From the NCBI GenBank assembly GCA_963799455.1, contig CAWCXF010000008.1, positions 868,001 through 932,000 on the forward strand: a stretch of 64,000 nt of DNA, written 5' to 3'. Positions 16,618-24,842 of the stretch are shown here, in pieces. Under the pieces are notes generated by a model. That model saw only the letters and a program-made list of their open reading frames with translations, had not been told where the DNA came from and searched no databases. The first letter of the stretch is position 1; every line of letters starts with the position of its first letter. The position numbers and the translations under genes were made by a program. This stretch comes from CAWCXF01 sp963799455. GTDB lineage: Bacteria; Pseudomonadota; Alphaproteobacteria; Rhodobacterales; Rhodobacteraceae.

Positions 16618-17830
16618 CGAGGCGGCGCATCCTCGCGGAGGCGCTGGCCGCGGAGGCCGACGCGCCTCAACGCCACCTTCGCCGAGGCGCGGCTCGAGGA
16701 CGGCCGGCGGCGGGTCGTGCGCCACGGCTCCGGCCCCGAGCGCGCGATCCAGACCGGCGTGGGACCGGTCCCGGTTCGCCGGCTGAAGGTGCGCGACCGC
16801 GATCCGGGCGAGTCCGAGCCGGTGCGGTTCATCTCGGCGATCCTGCCGAGATGGGCGCGGCGGACACGGAGCTTGGACGCGCTTTTGCCGGTTCTCTACC
16901 TCCGCGGCGTCTCGACGGGGGACTTTCAGGAGGCGCTGGCGGCGCTGCTCGGCCGCGACGCCCCGAACCTGTCGCGCCTTCGGTGATCGGGCGCCTGAAG
17001 GAGGGCTGGCAGGACGAGTGCGCGCGCTGGCAGCGGCGCGACCTGTCGGCCCGGAGGTACGTCTACGTCTGGGCCGACGGGGTGTACCTGCAGGCGCGGA
17101 TGGAGCCCACGGCCGAGTGCATGCTGGTGGTGATCGGAGCGACGCCCGAGGGCAAGAAGGAGCTCGTGGGGTTCCAGACAGGCGTGCGCGAGAGCGTCCA
17201 GAGCTGGCGCGAGCTGCTCGTCGATCTGACGGCAAGGGGCCTGGCCACAGCCCCCGAGATCGCGGTGGGCGACGGCGCCATGGGGTTCTGGCGGGCGCTC
17301 GAGGAGGTCTTCCCCTCCACGCGTCATCAGCGCTGTTGGGTGCACAAGGCCGCCAACGTCCTCAACGCGGTCCCGAAGTCGGTTCAGCCCGGCATGAGGG
17401 CCGACCTGCGCGAGGTCCGCGACGCCCCCGACCGGGCCCAAGCCGAGGCGGCCATCGCCGTGTTCGTGAAGAAGTACGGCGCCAAGTACCCCAAGGCGGT
17501 CGAGCGCCTGGTGAAGGACCGCGACGCGCTCTTGGCCTTCTTCGACTTCCCGGCCGAGCACTGGGATCACCTGCGCACCGCCAACCCCATCGAGAGCGTG
17601 TTCGCCACCGTCCGCCATCGGACCGTCCGAACCAAGGGAGCGCTGTCGCAGACCACCGCCCGGCTGATGGTGTTCAAGCTCGTCATGGCCGCCTCGAAGA
17701 CCTGGCGGCGCCTGAAGGGCGAGAACCGCTTGCCGATGCTCCTCGCCGGCGTCACCGTCACCGACGGCGTCGCCACCGCGGCGCCCGATCACCGCGCCGC
17801 CTGATCGGCCGCGTCACCCAAAATCAGCCA
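16618..17830 (+). mobile_element. IS256-family element remnant
   Basis: The 5' end, including the left inverted repeat and roughly the first 60 transposase codons, is missing where the IS21 end abuts at 16617. The right limit is approximate; a candidate terminal sequence (CACCCAAAATCAGCC) ends near 17830. The remaining transposase is also frameshifted, so this is a dead element. Confidence 0.7.
16666..17804 (+). pseudogene. IS256-family (mutator) transposase, 5'-truncated and frameshifted
   Basis: Family sequence begins as LNATFAEARLEDG...RAIQTGVGPVPVRR, continues to LGRDAPNLS, then shifts phase. Removing two bases from the CG run at 16971-16978 would give NLSPSVIGRLKEGW, the normal family reading. 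The rest is a good mutator transposase core: YVYVWADGVYLQARM (Asp), EIAVGDGAMGFWRAL (Asp), HQRCWVHKAANVLNA, and TANPIESVFATVRHRT (Glu). Programmed frameshifting is not usual in IS256, so decay is the simpler reading. Confidence 0.85.
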
Positions 17831-17938
17831 TAGCTCGGCGGAACCTGGGCGATGGCGGTCTGAGGAGGGCGCGAGGGCTCGGACTGGCCCTGCGGGCTCG
17901 GCACAAGCCTCTGCTTCGTCTGTGCTTCTGGGCGTTCG

Positions 17939-18013
17939 TGGCTGGGGTGGTAGGATTCGAACCTACGGTACACGGTACCAAAAACCGCTGCCTTACCGCT
18001 TGGCTACACCCCA
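17939..18013 (-). tRNA. tRNA-Gln(UUG)
   Basis: Minus-strand cloverleaf of 75 bases including an encoded CCA. The acceptor stem TGGGGTG pairs with CACCCCA. The anticodon arm GCGGT-TTTTGGT-ACCGT has the anticodon TTG, and the T arm contains GGTTCGAATCC. Anticodon UUG with a G discriminator and U1-A72 end is typical of bacterial tRNA-Gln. It lies about 110 bases past the IS256 remnant. No duplicated 3' segment near the integrase was found, so it is not shown to be the island's att site. Confidence 0.95.
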
Positions 18014-18137
18014 ACGCGGAGCTTCCTCTACGCTCGGTGGGTGCGCTTCGCAAGCCCCGCCCCGCAGCCCCCGCGGAGGGGCCCAGGTCATGTCCGTCGA
18101 GAGGTGTGATTTCCGGGTATGGCCCCGGGCCATCCGA

Positions 18138-18218
18138 TCAGGGGGCTGCGGGGGCGCCCGCGGCCCCGGTGACGACCGCCACCTTGCCGTCGAGCCCGAA
18201 GGTCGTCGTTTCCGCCAT
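18138..18218 (-). pseudogene. Relic: first 26 codons of a short-chain dehydrogenase
   Basis: From the ATG at 18218: MAETTTFGLDGKVAVVTGAAG followed by APAAP and a stop. This is the first beta strand and the start of the nucleotide-binding loop (TGxxxGxG) of an SDR, cut just before the glycines complete. A ribosome site (AGCGAGGA) precedes it, and it follows the NIPSNAP gene by about 50 bases in the same direction. I read it as the broken last gene of the TRAP 1 operon, its remainder lost toward the tRNA/IS side. Confidence 0.65.
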
Positions 18219-18267
18219 GACCGTCCTCGCTGGTGACTGGGCCGCGCGCCGCCGGGGCGCCGCGCGA

Positions 18268-18594
18268 CTATTGCAGCTCCGAGAACGCCGTCGGGCGCAG
18301 GAGCCGGTTCTCGACGTTCTGGACGATGAGGCCGTCGCGCTCGGACGCGGCCAGCGCCTCGAGCCATTCGGGGTCGGTGGCGAAGGCGTCCCAGACCCGC
18401 TCGCGCTCGCCCATCGACTCCCATGCGAGCAGGTAGACGAGCTCGAGGTGCGAGGGGCCGACGAGCGTGGTCCAGAACCCGACCTGCCGGATGCCGAAGC
18501 GCCGCCAGATCTCCAGCGTGCGGGTCTCGAACCGCTTCAAGAGCGCCGGCATCCGGCCGGGCAGCGTGCGGTAGATGCGAAGCTCGTGGATCAT
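18268..18594 (-). CDS. NIPSNAP family protein
   Basis: 108 aa with the ferredoxin-like NIPSNAP fold pattern: MIHELRIYRTLPGRMPALLKRFE, RFGIRQVGFWTTLVGPSHLELVYLLAWESMGER and FATDPEWLEALAASE. Bacterial members are common in catabolic operons, but their biochemical role is not known. It lies 17 bases downstream of an SDR gene and belongs to the TRAP 1 operon by direction and spacing. Confidence 0.85.
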   Translation of the reverse strand: MIHELRIYRTLPGRMPALLKRFETRTLEIWRRFGIRQVGFWTTLVGPSHLELVYLLAWESMGERERVWDAFATDPEWLEALAASERDGLIVQNVENRLLRPTAFSELQ

Positions 18595-18611
18595 GCTTGC
18601 CTCCCTTCTCG

Positions 18612-19415
18612 TCAGCGTGCGGTGTAGCCGCCGTCGATCACCAGCGCGGCGCCGGTGACGAAGGCCGCCTCGTCCGAGGCGAGGTAGAGGATGCCCCAGG
18701 CGATGTCCTCGGGGCGCCCGAGGCGGCCCATCGGCTGCAACGCGTCGTAGGTCCGCCGCGCCTCCTCGGGGTCGGGGATCGCGTCCATGGCCCGCCGCAG
18801 CAGGGGCGTGTCGACGAAGCCCGGATGGACCGTGTTGACGCGGACCCCGAGCCCCCTCTCGGCGCAGGAGAGAGCGACCGACCTGGAGTAGGTCAGCACG
18901 CCGCCCTTCGAGGCGTTGTAGGCGTCGATCCCCGCCATCCCGACGAGCCCCATGACCGAGGAGATGTTGACGATCGACCCGCCCGGCGGGACGCCCCGCT
19001 CCATCGCCCTCAGCGCGTGCTTGGTGCCGAGGAAGACCCCGTCGAGGTTCACCGCCATGAGCCGGCGCCAGTCCTCGAGCCGGGTCTCGGTGGGGACCGT
19101 CCGCTCGATCCGAGTGCCGGCGCCGTTCACGGCGATGTCGAGCCGGCCGAAGGCGGAGAGGACGGCGGCGATCGCTTCCGTCCAGCCCTCCTCGTCGGCC
19201 ACGTCGAGCGGCTGCGCGCGCGCCGTGCCGCCCCCCTGCCGGATCGCCTTCGCCACCTCCTCGGCGCCGGCCGCGTCGAGGTCGGCGAGGACGACGCGCG
19301 CCCCTTCGGCCGCGAGCAGCCTCGCGGTTGCGGCGCCGATGCCGCTCGCGGCGCCGGTCACGAGCGCCGTCCTGCCGGCGACCCGTCCGGGCCGGGGCTG
19401 CGGCCCGGCGCTCAT
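18612..19415 (-). CDS. Short-chain dehydrogenase/reductase (SDR)
   Basis: 267 aa classical SDR, NAD(P)-dependent. Cofactor loop TGAASGIG (about residues 21-28), NGAG motif, catalytic Ser in NISSVMGL, then YNASK as the catalytic Tyr/Lys. The acidic residue after beta strand 2 (LADLDAAGA) favours NAD over NADP. The ATG at 19415 overlaps the dctM stop (ATGA). In this operon it probably oxidises a hydroxy group of the substrate brought in by TRAP 1; substrate unknown. Confidence 0.9.
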   Translation of the reverse strand: MSAGPQPRPGRVAGRTALVTGAASGIGAATARLLAAEGARVVLADLDAAGAEEVAKAIRQGGGTARAQPLDVADEEGWTEAIAAVLSAFGRLDIAVNGAGTRIERTVPTETRLEDWRRLMAVNLDGVFLGTKHALRAMERGVPPGGSIVNISSVMGLVGMAGIDAYNASKGGVLTYSRSVALSCAERGLGVRVNTVHPGFVDTPLLRRAMDAIPDPEEARRTYDALQPMGRLGRPEDIAWGILYLASDEAAFVTGAALVIDGGYTAR

Positions 19416-20719
19416 CCGATCAGCCGCGGCAGGAAGAGGACGATGCCGGGAAAGGCCATCAGCAGCAGCACGACGACCATGTCGGCGACCAGGAACACCA
19501 TGACCCCCTTGAAGATCGTCGTCAGGCTGATCGACTCGTCCACGACGGACTTGATGACGAACACGTTGAGGCCTACCGGCGGCGTGATCATCCCGATCTC
19601 CAGGAGCTTGGCGATGACGACGCCGAACCAGATCGCGTCGAACCCCGAGGCGTCGGCGATGGGCAGCAGGATCGGAAGCGTGATCAGGAGCGCCCCGATC
19701 GGGTCGATGAACATGCCCAGGACGAGGTAGACGGCGGTGATCCCGAGGAGCAGGACCGCCCGGTTGGCGGCGAGGCCGACCACCAGGTCGGCCAGGATGT
19801 CGCCCGCCCCGCTCAGCGCCACGAAGCGCGCGAGCAGGTTGGCGCCGATGGCGATCAGGAACAGCGCGGCCGAGGTGGCGAAGGTCTCCCGCACCGAGTC
19901 CGCGAAGGCGGTCCAGGTGAGGCTCCGGCGCGCCAGCGCGATCACGAGCGCCATGCCGGCGCCGACCGCGCCCGCCTCGGTCGGCGTGAAGAAGCCGCCG
20001 AAGAGGCCGCCGAAGACGGCGAGCGCCAGCAGCAGGACGGGGAGGAGGCCCGCGAGCATCCGCAGCCGCTCGCCGAGGGTCGAGTGCTCGGTGAAGCGGG
20101 GCGCGGCCTCGGGGCGGCTGCGCACCCAGATCAGGATGGTGGCGACGTAGGCGAGCGCGGTCAGCAACCCCGCGGCGGCACCGCCGAGGAAGAGCTGGCT
20201 GATCGGCTGCTGCGCCAGGACGCCGTAGATGATGAAGAGGATGCTGGGCGGGATCAGCGCCCCGATCGTCCCGGCGGCGGCGACGGTGCCGGTGGCGAGC
20301 GCCGCGTCGTAGCGCAGCCGCATCATCTCGGGCACCGCGATCCGCCCCATCGCCGCGGCGCAGGCGACCGAGGATCCGGTGACGGCCGCGAAGCCGGCGG
20401 CGCCGAACACGCTGGCGATGGCGAGGCCGCCAGGAAGCCGCGCCAGCCACACGCGCGCCGCCTCGAACAGGCCCTTGGTGATGCCGCCGTGGTAGCACAG
20501 GAACCCCATCAGCAGGAACATCGGCACCGAGCTCAGCTGCCAGTTGGCGGCGAAGCTGTAGGGGATGACGCGCAGCGTCCCGAGCGCCGGGTCGAGCCCG
20601 ATCAGCGCCCAGATGCCGGCGAAGGAGACCCCGAGGAGCGCCACGCCGATCGGCACCCTGAGGAGGATCAGCGCCAGGAGCGCGGCGAGCCCGACGAAGC
20701 CGATCGCCCCGTCGCTCAC
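19412..20719 (-). CDS. dctM: TRAP transporter large permease DctM (system 1)
   Basis: Membrane subunit that carries the Na+-driven transport path of a tripartite ATP-independent periplasmic transporter. 435 aa with about 12 membrane segments. Family blocks include MFLLMGFLCYHGGI, AVTGSSVACAAAMGRIAVPEM and GALIPPSILFIIYG, and PPVGLNVFVIKS lies near the C-terminus. GTG start at 20719. Follows dctQ by 33 bases and overlaps the SDR gene by four bases. Confidence 0.96.
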   Translation of the reverse strand: MSDGAIGFVGLAALLALILLRVPIGVALLGVSFAGIWALIGLDPALGTLRVIPYSFAANWQLSSVPMFLLMGFLCYHGGITKGLFEAARVWLARLPGGLAIASVFGAAGFAAVTGSSVACAAAMGRIAVPEMMRLRYDAALATGTVAAAGTIGALIPPSILFIIYGVLAQQPISQLFLGGAAAGLLTALAYVATILIWVRSRPEAAPRFTEHSTLGERLRMLAGLLPVLLLALAVFGGLFGGFFTPTEAGAVGAGMALVIALARRSLTWTAFADSVRETFATSAALFLIAIGANLLARFVALSGAGDILADLVVGLAANRAVLLLGITAVYLVLGMFIDPIGALLITLPILLPIADASGFDAIWFGVVIAKLLEIGMITPPVGLNVFVIKSVVDESISLTTIFKGVMVFLVADMVVVLLLMAFPGIVLFLPRLIG

Positions 20720-20752
20720 GCCCCCGGCTCCGGCGCGCGCGTCAGGGCGCGC

Positions 20753-21262
20753 TCAGGGCACATCGGGGTCGGCCCGGCCGCGCAGGTAGAGCCCCACCTC
20801 GTGGGCGACGAGGAGCGTGATCAGGCCGTAGCCGATCGGCGGGAAGAAGTGCCCGGGCCAGGTCGCCACCCTGAGCCCCTGCTCGATCATGAAGGTGTCG
20901 AGCCGGAGCTTTTGCATCGCCTCCCCGAACGTGGTCCAGGTCAGGAGCGCGAAGACCGCGGTGCAAAAGGCGAGGCCCCAGTGGTGGACGTGGTGCTGGA
21001 CGCGACCGGGGAAGGTCGTGGTCAGCACCTCGACCGCGATGTGCCCCCTGAGCCGATGCACGTAGGCGAGCGGCAGGAAGGTCAGCACCGGCATGTAGTA
21101 CTCGGTGACGATCGTGATCGTGCCGGGCGCGGGCGCGTTGAGGAGGTACTTGCCCACGACGTCGACGCAGACGTGGACCATCATCAGCACGATCGCGGCG
21201 CCGGAGAGCCAGATCGGCACCGCGTTCATGCGCGAGAACAGCTTGTCGAAGGTCATCGGCAT
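20753..21262 (-). CDS. dctQ: TRAP transporter small permease DctQ (system 1)
   Basis: 169 aa with four predicted membrane helices, the size and layout of DctQ. VCVDVVGKYLLNAPAPGTITIVTEYYMPVL and a central HRLRGHIAVEVL match the family. Pairs with DctM at the membrane. The gene is separated from the binding-protein gene by a strong hairpin. ATG at 21262; an ATG two codons later is an alternative. Confidence 0.93.
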   Translation of the reverse strand: MPMTFDKLFSRMNAVPIWLSGAAIVLMMVHVCVDVVGKYLLNAPAPGTITIVTEYYMPVLTFLPLAYVHRLRGHIAVEVLTTTFPGRVQHHVHHWGLAFCTAVFALLTWTTFGEAMQKLRLDTFMIEQGLRVATWPGHFFPPIGYGLITLLVAHEVGLYLRGRADPDVP

Positions 21263-21280
21263 CCCCGGTCGCGGGCGTCG

Positions 21281-21305
21281 GGGCCACGCCGCAAGCGGCG
21301 GGCCC
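21281..21305. promoter_or_regulatory. Hairpin between dctP and dctQ
   Basis: GGGCC-A-CGCCGC at 21281-21292 pairs with GCGGCG-GGCCC at 21295-21305, an 11-bp stem with one bulge. No T-run follows. In binding-protein transport operons such stems usually protect the upstream mRNA or partly stop transcription so that binding protein exceeds permease. That role is inferred here. Confidence 0.65.
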
Positions 21306-21325
21306 TTGCGGCAGCGCTGGACGCG

Positions 21326-22510
21326 CTACTGCATCGCGTAGCTCGACGGGTCGAGCTTGGAGAAAAGCTCGGTCCGGTAGAGCTCGGCCAGGGCCTCGGC
21401 ATCGTCCGCGCCGATGTCCTGCGTCAGGCCCTTCCACTTCTCGATCAGGGCCGAGGCGGTCTCGATCTTGGCCTGCGCGTCCTCGATGCCGTACTGGCTC
21501 CGCTGGTCCTCGGCGATCACCGAGAGGTCCTGCTCCACGAAGCTCGCGTGATCGGCCAGGGTCTCGTCGTCGGCCTGGGCGATCGCGAGGCCCTTCTCCT
21601 CGGCGAGGGCGAGGGCGTCGAGCTCGGTCTGGCGCTGGTGGGTGACGATGTCGGCGACGAGCCGCGGCGTCCCCTCGATCAGCACGGCGCGCTCATCGTC
21701 GCTCAGGCCCTGCCAGGTGTCGCGGTTGACGGCGTTCTCCGCCAGGCCGGCGAAGAGGCCGCCGGGCACGCCGAACAGCAGCGCGCCCGCCACGTCGATG
21801 TGCTGCGCCTCGATCAGCGTCGTCACCGCGAGCATCGTGCAGTCGACCACGCCCTGGGACATGGCGTCGTAGATCTCGTTGCCCGGCAGCGAGACCTTGA
21901 CGGCGCCGACATGCTCGGCCCAGCGCCCGAAATTGGCCGCGCCCGAGCGGAACTTCTTGCCCTGCATGTCGGCCAGCGTCTCGACCGGCTCGCGGCATTG
22001 GAGGATGTAGGGGGAGGTGGCCGCGGAGCCGAGGAACACCTGGTTCTGCGCCTTGAACTGGTCGAGGCATCCCGGGCACTCGAAGAGCACATACTCCATC
22101 ACCGCCCCGCTCATCGCCGCCGCCGGAAGCTCCGAGCCGTCGAGCGTGGCGAGCATCGAGAGATCCCCGATGAGGTTCATCTCGGAGTACTCGGCGGGCT
22201 TGTAGGCGGTGACCACGTTGCCCATGCCGACGATCCCGTCCCGCAGGCCGTCCGGGATCTCGGAGAGGCTCAGCAGCGACATCTGGTAGACCTGCGGGTC
22301 TAGCTCGGTGTTCTCCGCGATGTAGTCGGCATACCGGTTCAGCGCGTAGGAATGCGCATGGGCGTCCGGCTGGCCGATGGCGATCCTGAGGTCCTGCGCC
22401 TCCACGCCGCCGACCAGGCCGAGCGTCAGGGTCGCGGCCGCGAGGACGGCCCTCGGTCCCGCACCGAAGGCCGACTGCCCGGCTCGTTCCTCGCCCTGCA
22501 ATGTCGTCAT
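21326..22510 (-). CDS. dctP: TRAP transporter substrate-binding protein DctP (system 1)
   Basis: Periplasmic ligand-binding protein of the TRAP system. 394 aa: signal peptide (about residues 15-38, ending VGGVEAQ), then a mature domain starting LRIAIGQPDAHAHSYALNRYADYI. The DctP hallmark segment with the ligand-binding Arg appears as GKKFRSGAANFGRWAEHVGA. Start ATG at 22510, preceded by GGAG; a GTG three codons earlier is possible. First gene of the minus-strand operon dctP-dctQ-dctM-SDR-NIPSNAP-SDR relic. Ligand not predictable from sequence. Confidence 0.92.
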   Translation of the reverse strand: MTTLQGEERAGQSAFGAGPRAVLAAATLTLGLVGGVEAQDLRIAIGQPDAHAHSYALNRYADYIAENTELDPQVYQMSLLSLSEIPDGLRDGIVGMGNVVTAYKPAEYSEMNLIGDLSMLATLDGSELPAAAMSGAVMEYVLFECPGCLDQFKAQNQVFLGSAATSPYILQCREPVETLADMQGKKFRSGAANFGRWAEHVGAVKVSLPGNEIYDAMSQGVVDCTMLAVTTLIEAQHIDVAGALLFGVPGGLFAGLAENAVNRDTWQGLSDDERAVLIEGTPRLVADIVTHQRQTELDALALAEEKGLAIAQADDETLADHASFVEQDLSVIAEDQRSQYGIEDAQAKIETASALIEKWKGLTQDIGADDAEALAELYRTELFSKLDPSSYAMQ

Positions 22511-22544
22511 CTGCTCCACCTCACGGCCCTCCCTCCGCTTCTAT

Positions 22545-22580
22545 TATCGGAAAGTTAATTTATCGGACCATATCGGTCAA
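22545..22580. promoter_or_regulatory. Putative operator: TATCGG repeats and GGACCA box
   Basis: TATCGG occurs at 22545, 22561 and 22571 in an AT-rich patch between divergent dctP and the E2 gene. The middle copy continues into GGACCA, a motif shared with other intergenic regions of the window (29620-29643, 45440-45458, 53208-53238). A shared regulator is an inference. Confidence 0.5.
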
Positions 22581-22755
22581 CCGAACTCGTGGGCGCAAGC
22601 CCTCCTTTCGCTGTGAGACGCCCAAGCACCGAACAGGCCGGCCTGCTGCATCAAACATCCTATTGTCATACCAAACTCATCGTGTAGCCTCGGCTCGAAG
22701 GACAGGGCGCAGGGATGGGCTGCGGCGGCGCGCCGTCCGGGGTCGGGGGGAAGGG

Positions 22756-23880
22756 ATGGTCTGGAAGATCGGGATGCCGAGCCTCGGCCACACCATGGAG
22801 ACGGGCAGGCTCTCGGAATGGGCCAAGTCGGTCGGAGACACCGTGGAGGCGGGAGACGTGCTCGGCGTGGTCGAGACCGAGAAGGCGAGCTTCGACATCG
22901 AGGCGCCCGCCGGGGGCGAGATCCTGGCGATCTACGTCGAGGCCGGCACCGAGACCCCGGTCGGGACCACGCTCGCGGTGATCGGCGCGCCGGGCGAAGC
23001 CCTGCCGGACGCCGCGCCGAGGAGTGCGCCGGAGCCGGCGCGGCCGGCAGCGGCGGCACGGGCCGCGCCCGATGCCGGACCGCGCCGCCGCCGCCCCAGG
23101 GCCTCTCCGGCGGCTCGGGCGCTGGCCGAGGCGCTCGGGGTGGAGCTGGCCGATGTGACCGGCACCGGCGAGGACGGGCTGATCGGCAAGGAGGACGTGG
23201 CGGCCTCTGCCCCGGATGCCGCGCCCGCGGCTCGGGCGCTGTCGCCCATGCGCCGCGCCATCGCCGCGGCGACCAGCCACGCCTGGGCCACGGTCCCGCA
23301 TGTGGCGCTCGCCTCGCACGCCGACCTGCCCGGGGCGCTGGCGCGGAACCCGCGCGCGCTGACGGCCGCCACCGTCCGGGCGGCGGCGCTGGCGCTCCGG
23401 GACCACCCGGCGCTGAACGGCTGGCTGACCGATGACGGGTTCGAGGCCGCGACCGGATCGGATGTCGGCGTGGCGGTCGCGGTGCCGGGGGGCCTCGTCA
23501 CGATCACCATCGCCGGAGCCCAGGACAAGGCGGTCGCGGCGATCGCCGACGAGATCGCCGCGCTCTCCCGCGCCGCGCGGGATGGCCCGCTGAGGGGAGC
23601 GGCGACGACCGGCGCCTCGTTCACGGTCAGCTCGCTCGGGCGCTGGGGGGCGGACGCCTTCGCGCCGGTGATCTCGGCGCCGCAGGTCGCGATCCTCGGC
23701 GTCGGCCGAGTGCGGCGCGCCGCGCGCGAGGCCGAGGACGGGGGCGTCCGCTTCGCCGACGAGCTCGGCCTGACGCTCGTCTTCGACCATCGCGCGAACG
23801 ACGGCGTGGCCGCCGCCGAGTGCCTCGGCGCGATCGTCCGCCACCTGCAGGATTCCACGCCGGCGGAGCCCGCGCGATGA
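22756..23880 (+). CDS. 2-oxoacid dehydrogenase E2 component (dihydrolipoyl acyltransferase)
   Basis: 374 aa. Lipoyl domain about residues 2-75 with lipoyl Lys43 in VETEKASFDI; linker rich in Ala/Arg/Pro; E1/E3-binding domain (ASPAARALAEALGVEL...TGTGEDGLIGKEDV); short acyltransferase domain ending LVFDHRANDGVAAA with catalytic His345 and Asp349. It transfers an acyl group from E1 to CoA. The start at 22756 follows GGGGGGAAGGG. The gene comes before E1-alpha, the reverse of the usual order. No E3 gene is nearby, so the general lipoamide dehydrogenase must serve. Substrate could be acetoin or a 2-oxoacid. Confidence 0.9.
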   Translation: MVWKIGMPSLGHTMETGRLSEWAKSVGDTVEAGDVLGVVETEKASFDIEAPAGGEILAIYVEAGTETPVGTTLAVIGAPGEALPDAAPRSAPEPARPAAAARAAPDAGPRRRRPRASPAARALAEALGVELADVTGTGEDGLIGKEDVAASAPDAAPAARALSPMRRAIAAATSHAWATVPHVALASHADLPGALARNPRALTAATVRAAALALRDHPALNGWLTDDGFEAATGSDVGVAVAVPGGLVTITIAGAQDKAVAAIADEIAALSRAARDGPLRGAATTGASFTVSSLGRWGADAFAPVISAPQVAILGVGRVRRAAREAEDGGVRFADELGLTLVFDHRANDGVAAAECLGAIVRHLQDSTPAEPAR

Positions 23881-24842
23881 GCGCGAACGACCTCGCCCCG
23901 CAGACGCTGGTGGCGATGTGGCGCGACATGCTGCGGATCCGCGCCTTCGAGCAGGTGGCGCTCTACCAATCGTCGATCGGCGCCATCCACGGCGCGCTGC
24001 ACAGCTACGAGGGCCAGGAATCCTGCGCCGTGGGCGTCTGCTCGGCGCTGCGCGAGGGCGACTACGCCGCCTCGACCCATCGCGGCCACGGCCACACCCT
24101 CGCCATGGGCGCGCGGATGGACCGGATGATGGCCGAGCTCTTCGGGCGCCGCGACGGCTGCTGCCGCGGCAAGGGCGGCTCGCTGCACATCGCCGACCTG
24201 GCGGCGGGGATGCTCGGCGCCAACGGCATCGTCGGGGCCGGCTTCGCGATCGCCGCCGGCGCCGCGCTGAGGGCCAAGGTCGAAGGGTCCGGCCGGGTGG
24301 CGGTGGCGTTCTTCGGCGAGGGCGCGGCGGCCCGGGGCACGTTCCACGAGGTGATGAACATGGCCTCGCTGTGGAGGCTGCCGCTCCTGCTCGTCTGCGA
24401 GAACAACGAGTACGCGCAGTACGTGCACTGGTCGGAGACCACGGCGTTCGACGGCGTGGCCGCGCTGGCGGATGGCTACAAGATCCCCGGCGTCCGGCTC
24501 GACGGGAACGACATCCGCGCCGTGCACGCCGCCACGGGCGAGGCCGCCGCGAGGGCGCGCGCGGGAAGCGGCCCCACCCTGATCGAGCTGGCGACCCAGC
24601 GCTTCCACGGCCATTCCTCGGGCGATCCGCAGGTCTACCGGACGAAGGAGGCCGTGGCCGAGCTGCGCCGCGACCGCGACCCGATCGTGCGGCTCCAGGG
24701 CGAGCTGGAAGCGTCGGGCGCCCTCGGCGACGCCGACCGGATCCGGGCCGAGGTGGAGGCCGAGGTCGCCGCCGCCGTGGCCTTCGCCGAGGCGAGCCCC
24801 TATCCGGACGACGAGGAGGTGGCCCGACATGTCTACGGCTGA
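23877..24842 (+). CDS. Thiamine diphosphate dehydrogenase E1 component, alpha subunit
   Basis: 321 aa, matching PdhA/AcoA-type E1-alpha. ThDP motif region: GRVAVAFFGEGAAARGTFHEVMNMA followed by LLLVCENNEYAQY (the G-x-G ... NN pattern). The N-terminal LRIRAFEQVA, the HRGHGHTLAMG loop and the C-terminal PTLIELATQRFHGHSSGDP are characteristic. The ATG overlaps the E2 stop by four bases. Together with the beta subunit it decarboxylates a 2-oxoacid or cleaves acetoin. It sits closer in appearance to acetoin-type proteins than to pyruvate-type, but this is a judgement. Confidence 0.92.
   Translation: MSANDLAPQTLVAMWRDMLRIRAFEQVALYQSSIGAIHGALHSYEGQESCAVGVCSALREGDYAASTHRGHGHTLAMGARMDRMMAELFGRRDGCCRGKGGSLHIADLAAGMLGANGIVGAGFAIAAGAALRAKVEGSGRVAVAFFGEGAAARGTFHEVMNMASLWRLPLLLVCENNEYAQYVHWSETTAFDGVAALADGYKIPGVRLDGNDIRAVHAATGEAAARARAGSGPTLIELATQRFHGHSSGDPQVYRTKEAVAELRRDRDPIVRLQGELEASGALGDADRIRAEVEAEVAAAVAFAEASPYPDDEEVARHVYG

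Noticed and set aside
16717..17804. Programmed frameshifting in the IS256 transposase
   Set aside because: The family does not normally use it, there is no slippery heptamer, and the element is also 5'-truncated.
7684..18013. tRNA-Gln as att site of the phage island
   Set aside because: Near the integrase only nine bases (GCTGGGGTG at 7684) match the tRNA 3' end, which is within chance for this GC content; no longer direct repeat was found.
19328..22303. A 991-codon open frame opposite the TRAP 1 genes
   Set aside because: Antisense shadow made of charged low-complexity sequence; the minus strand has three clear TRAP genes.
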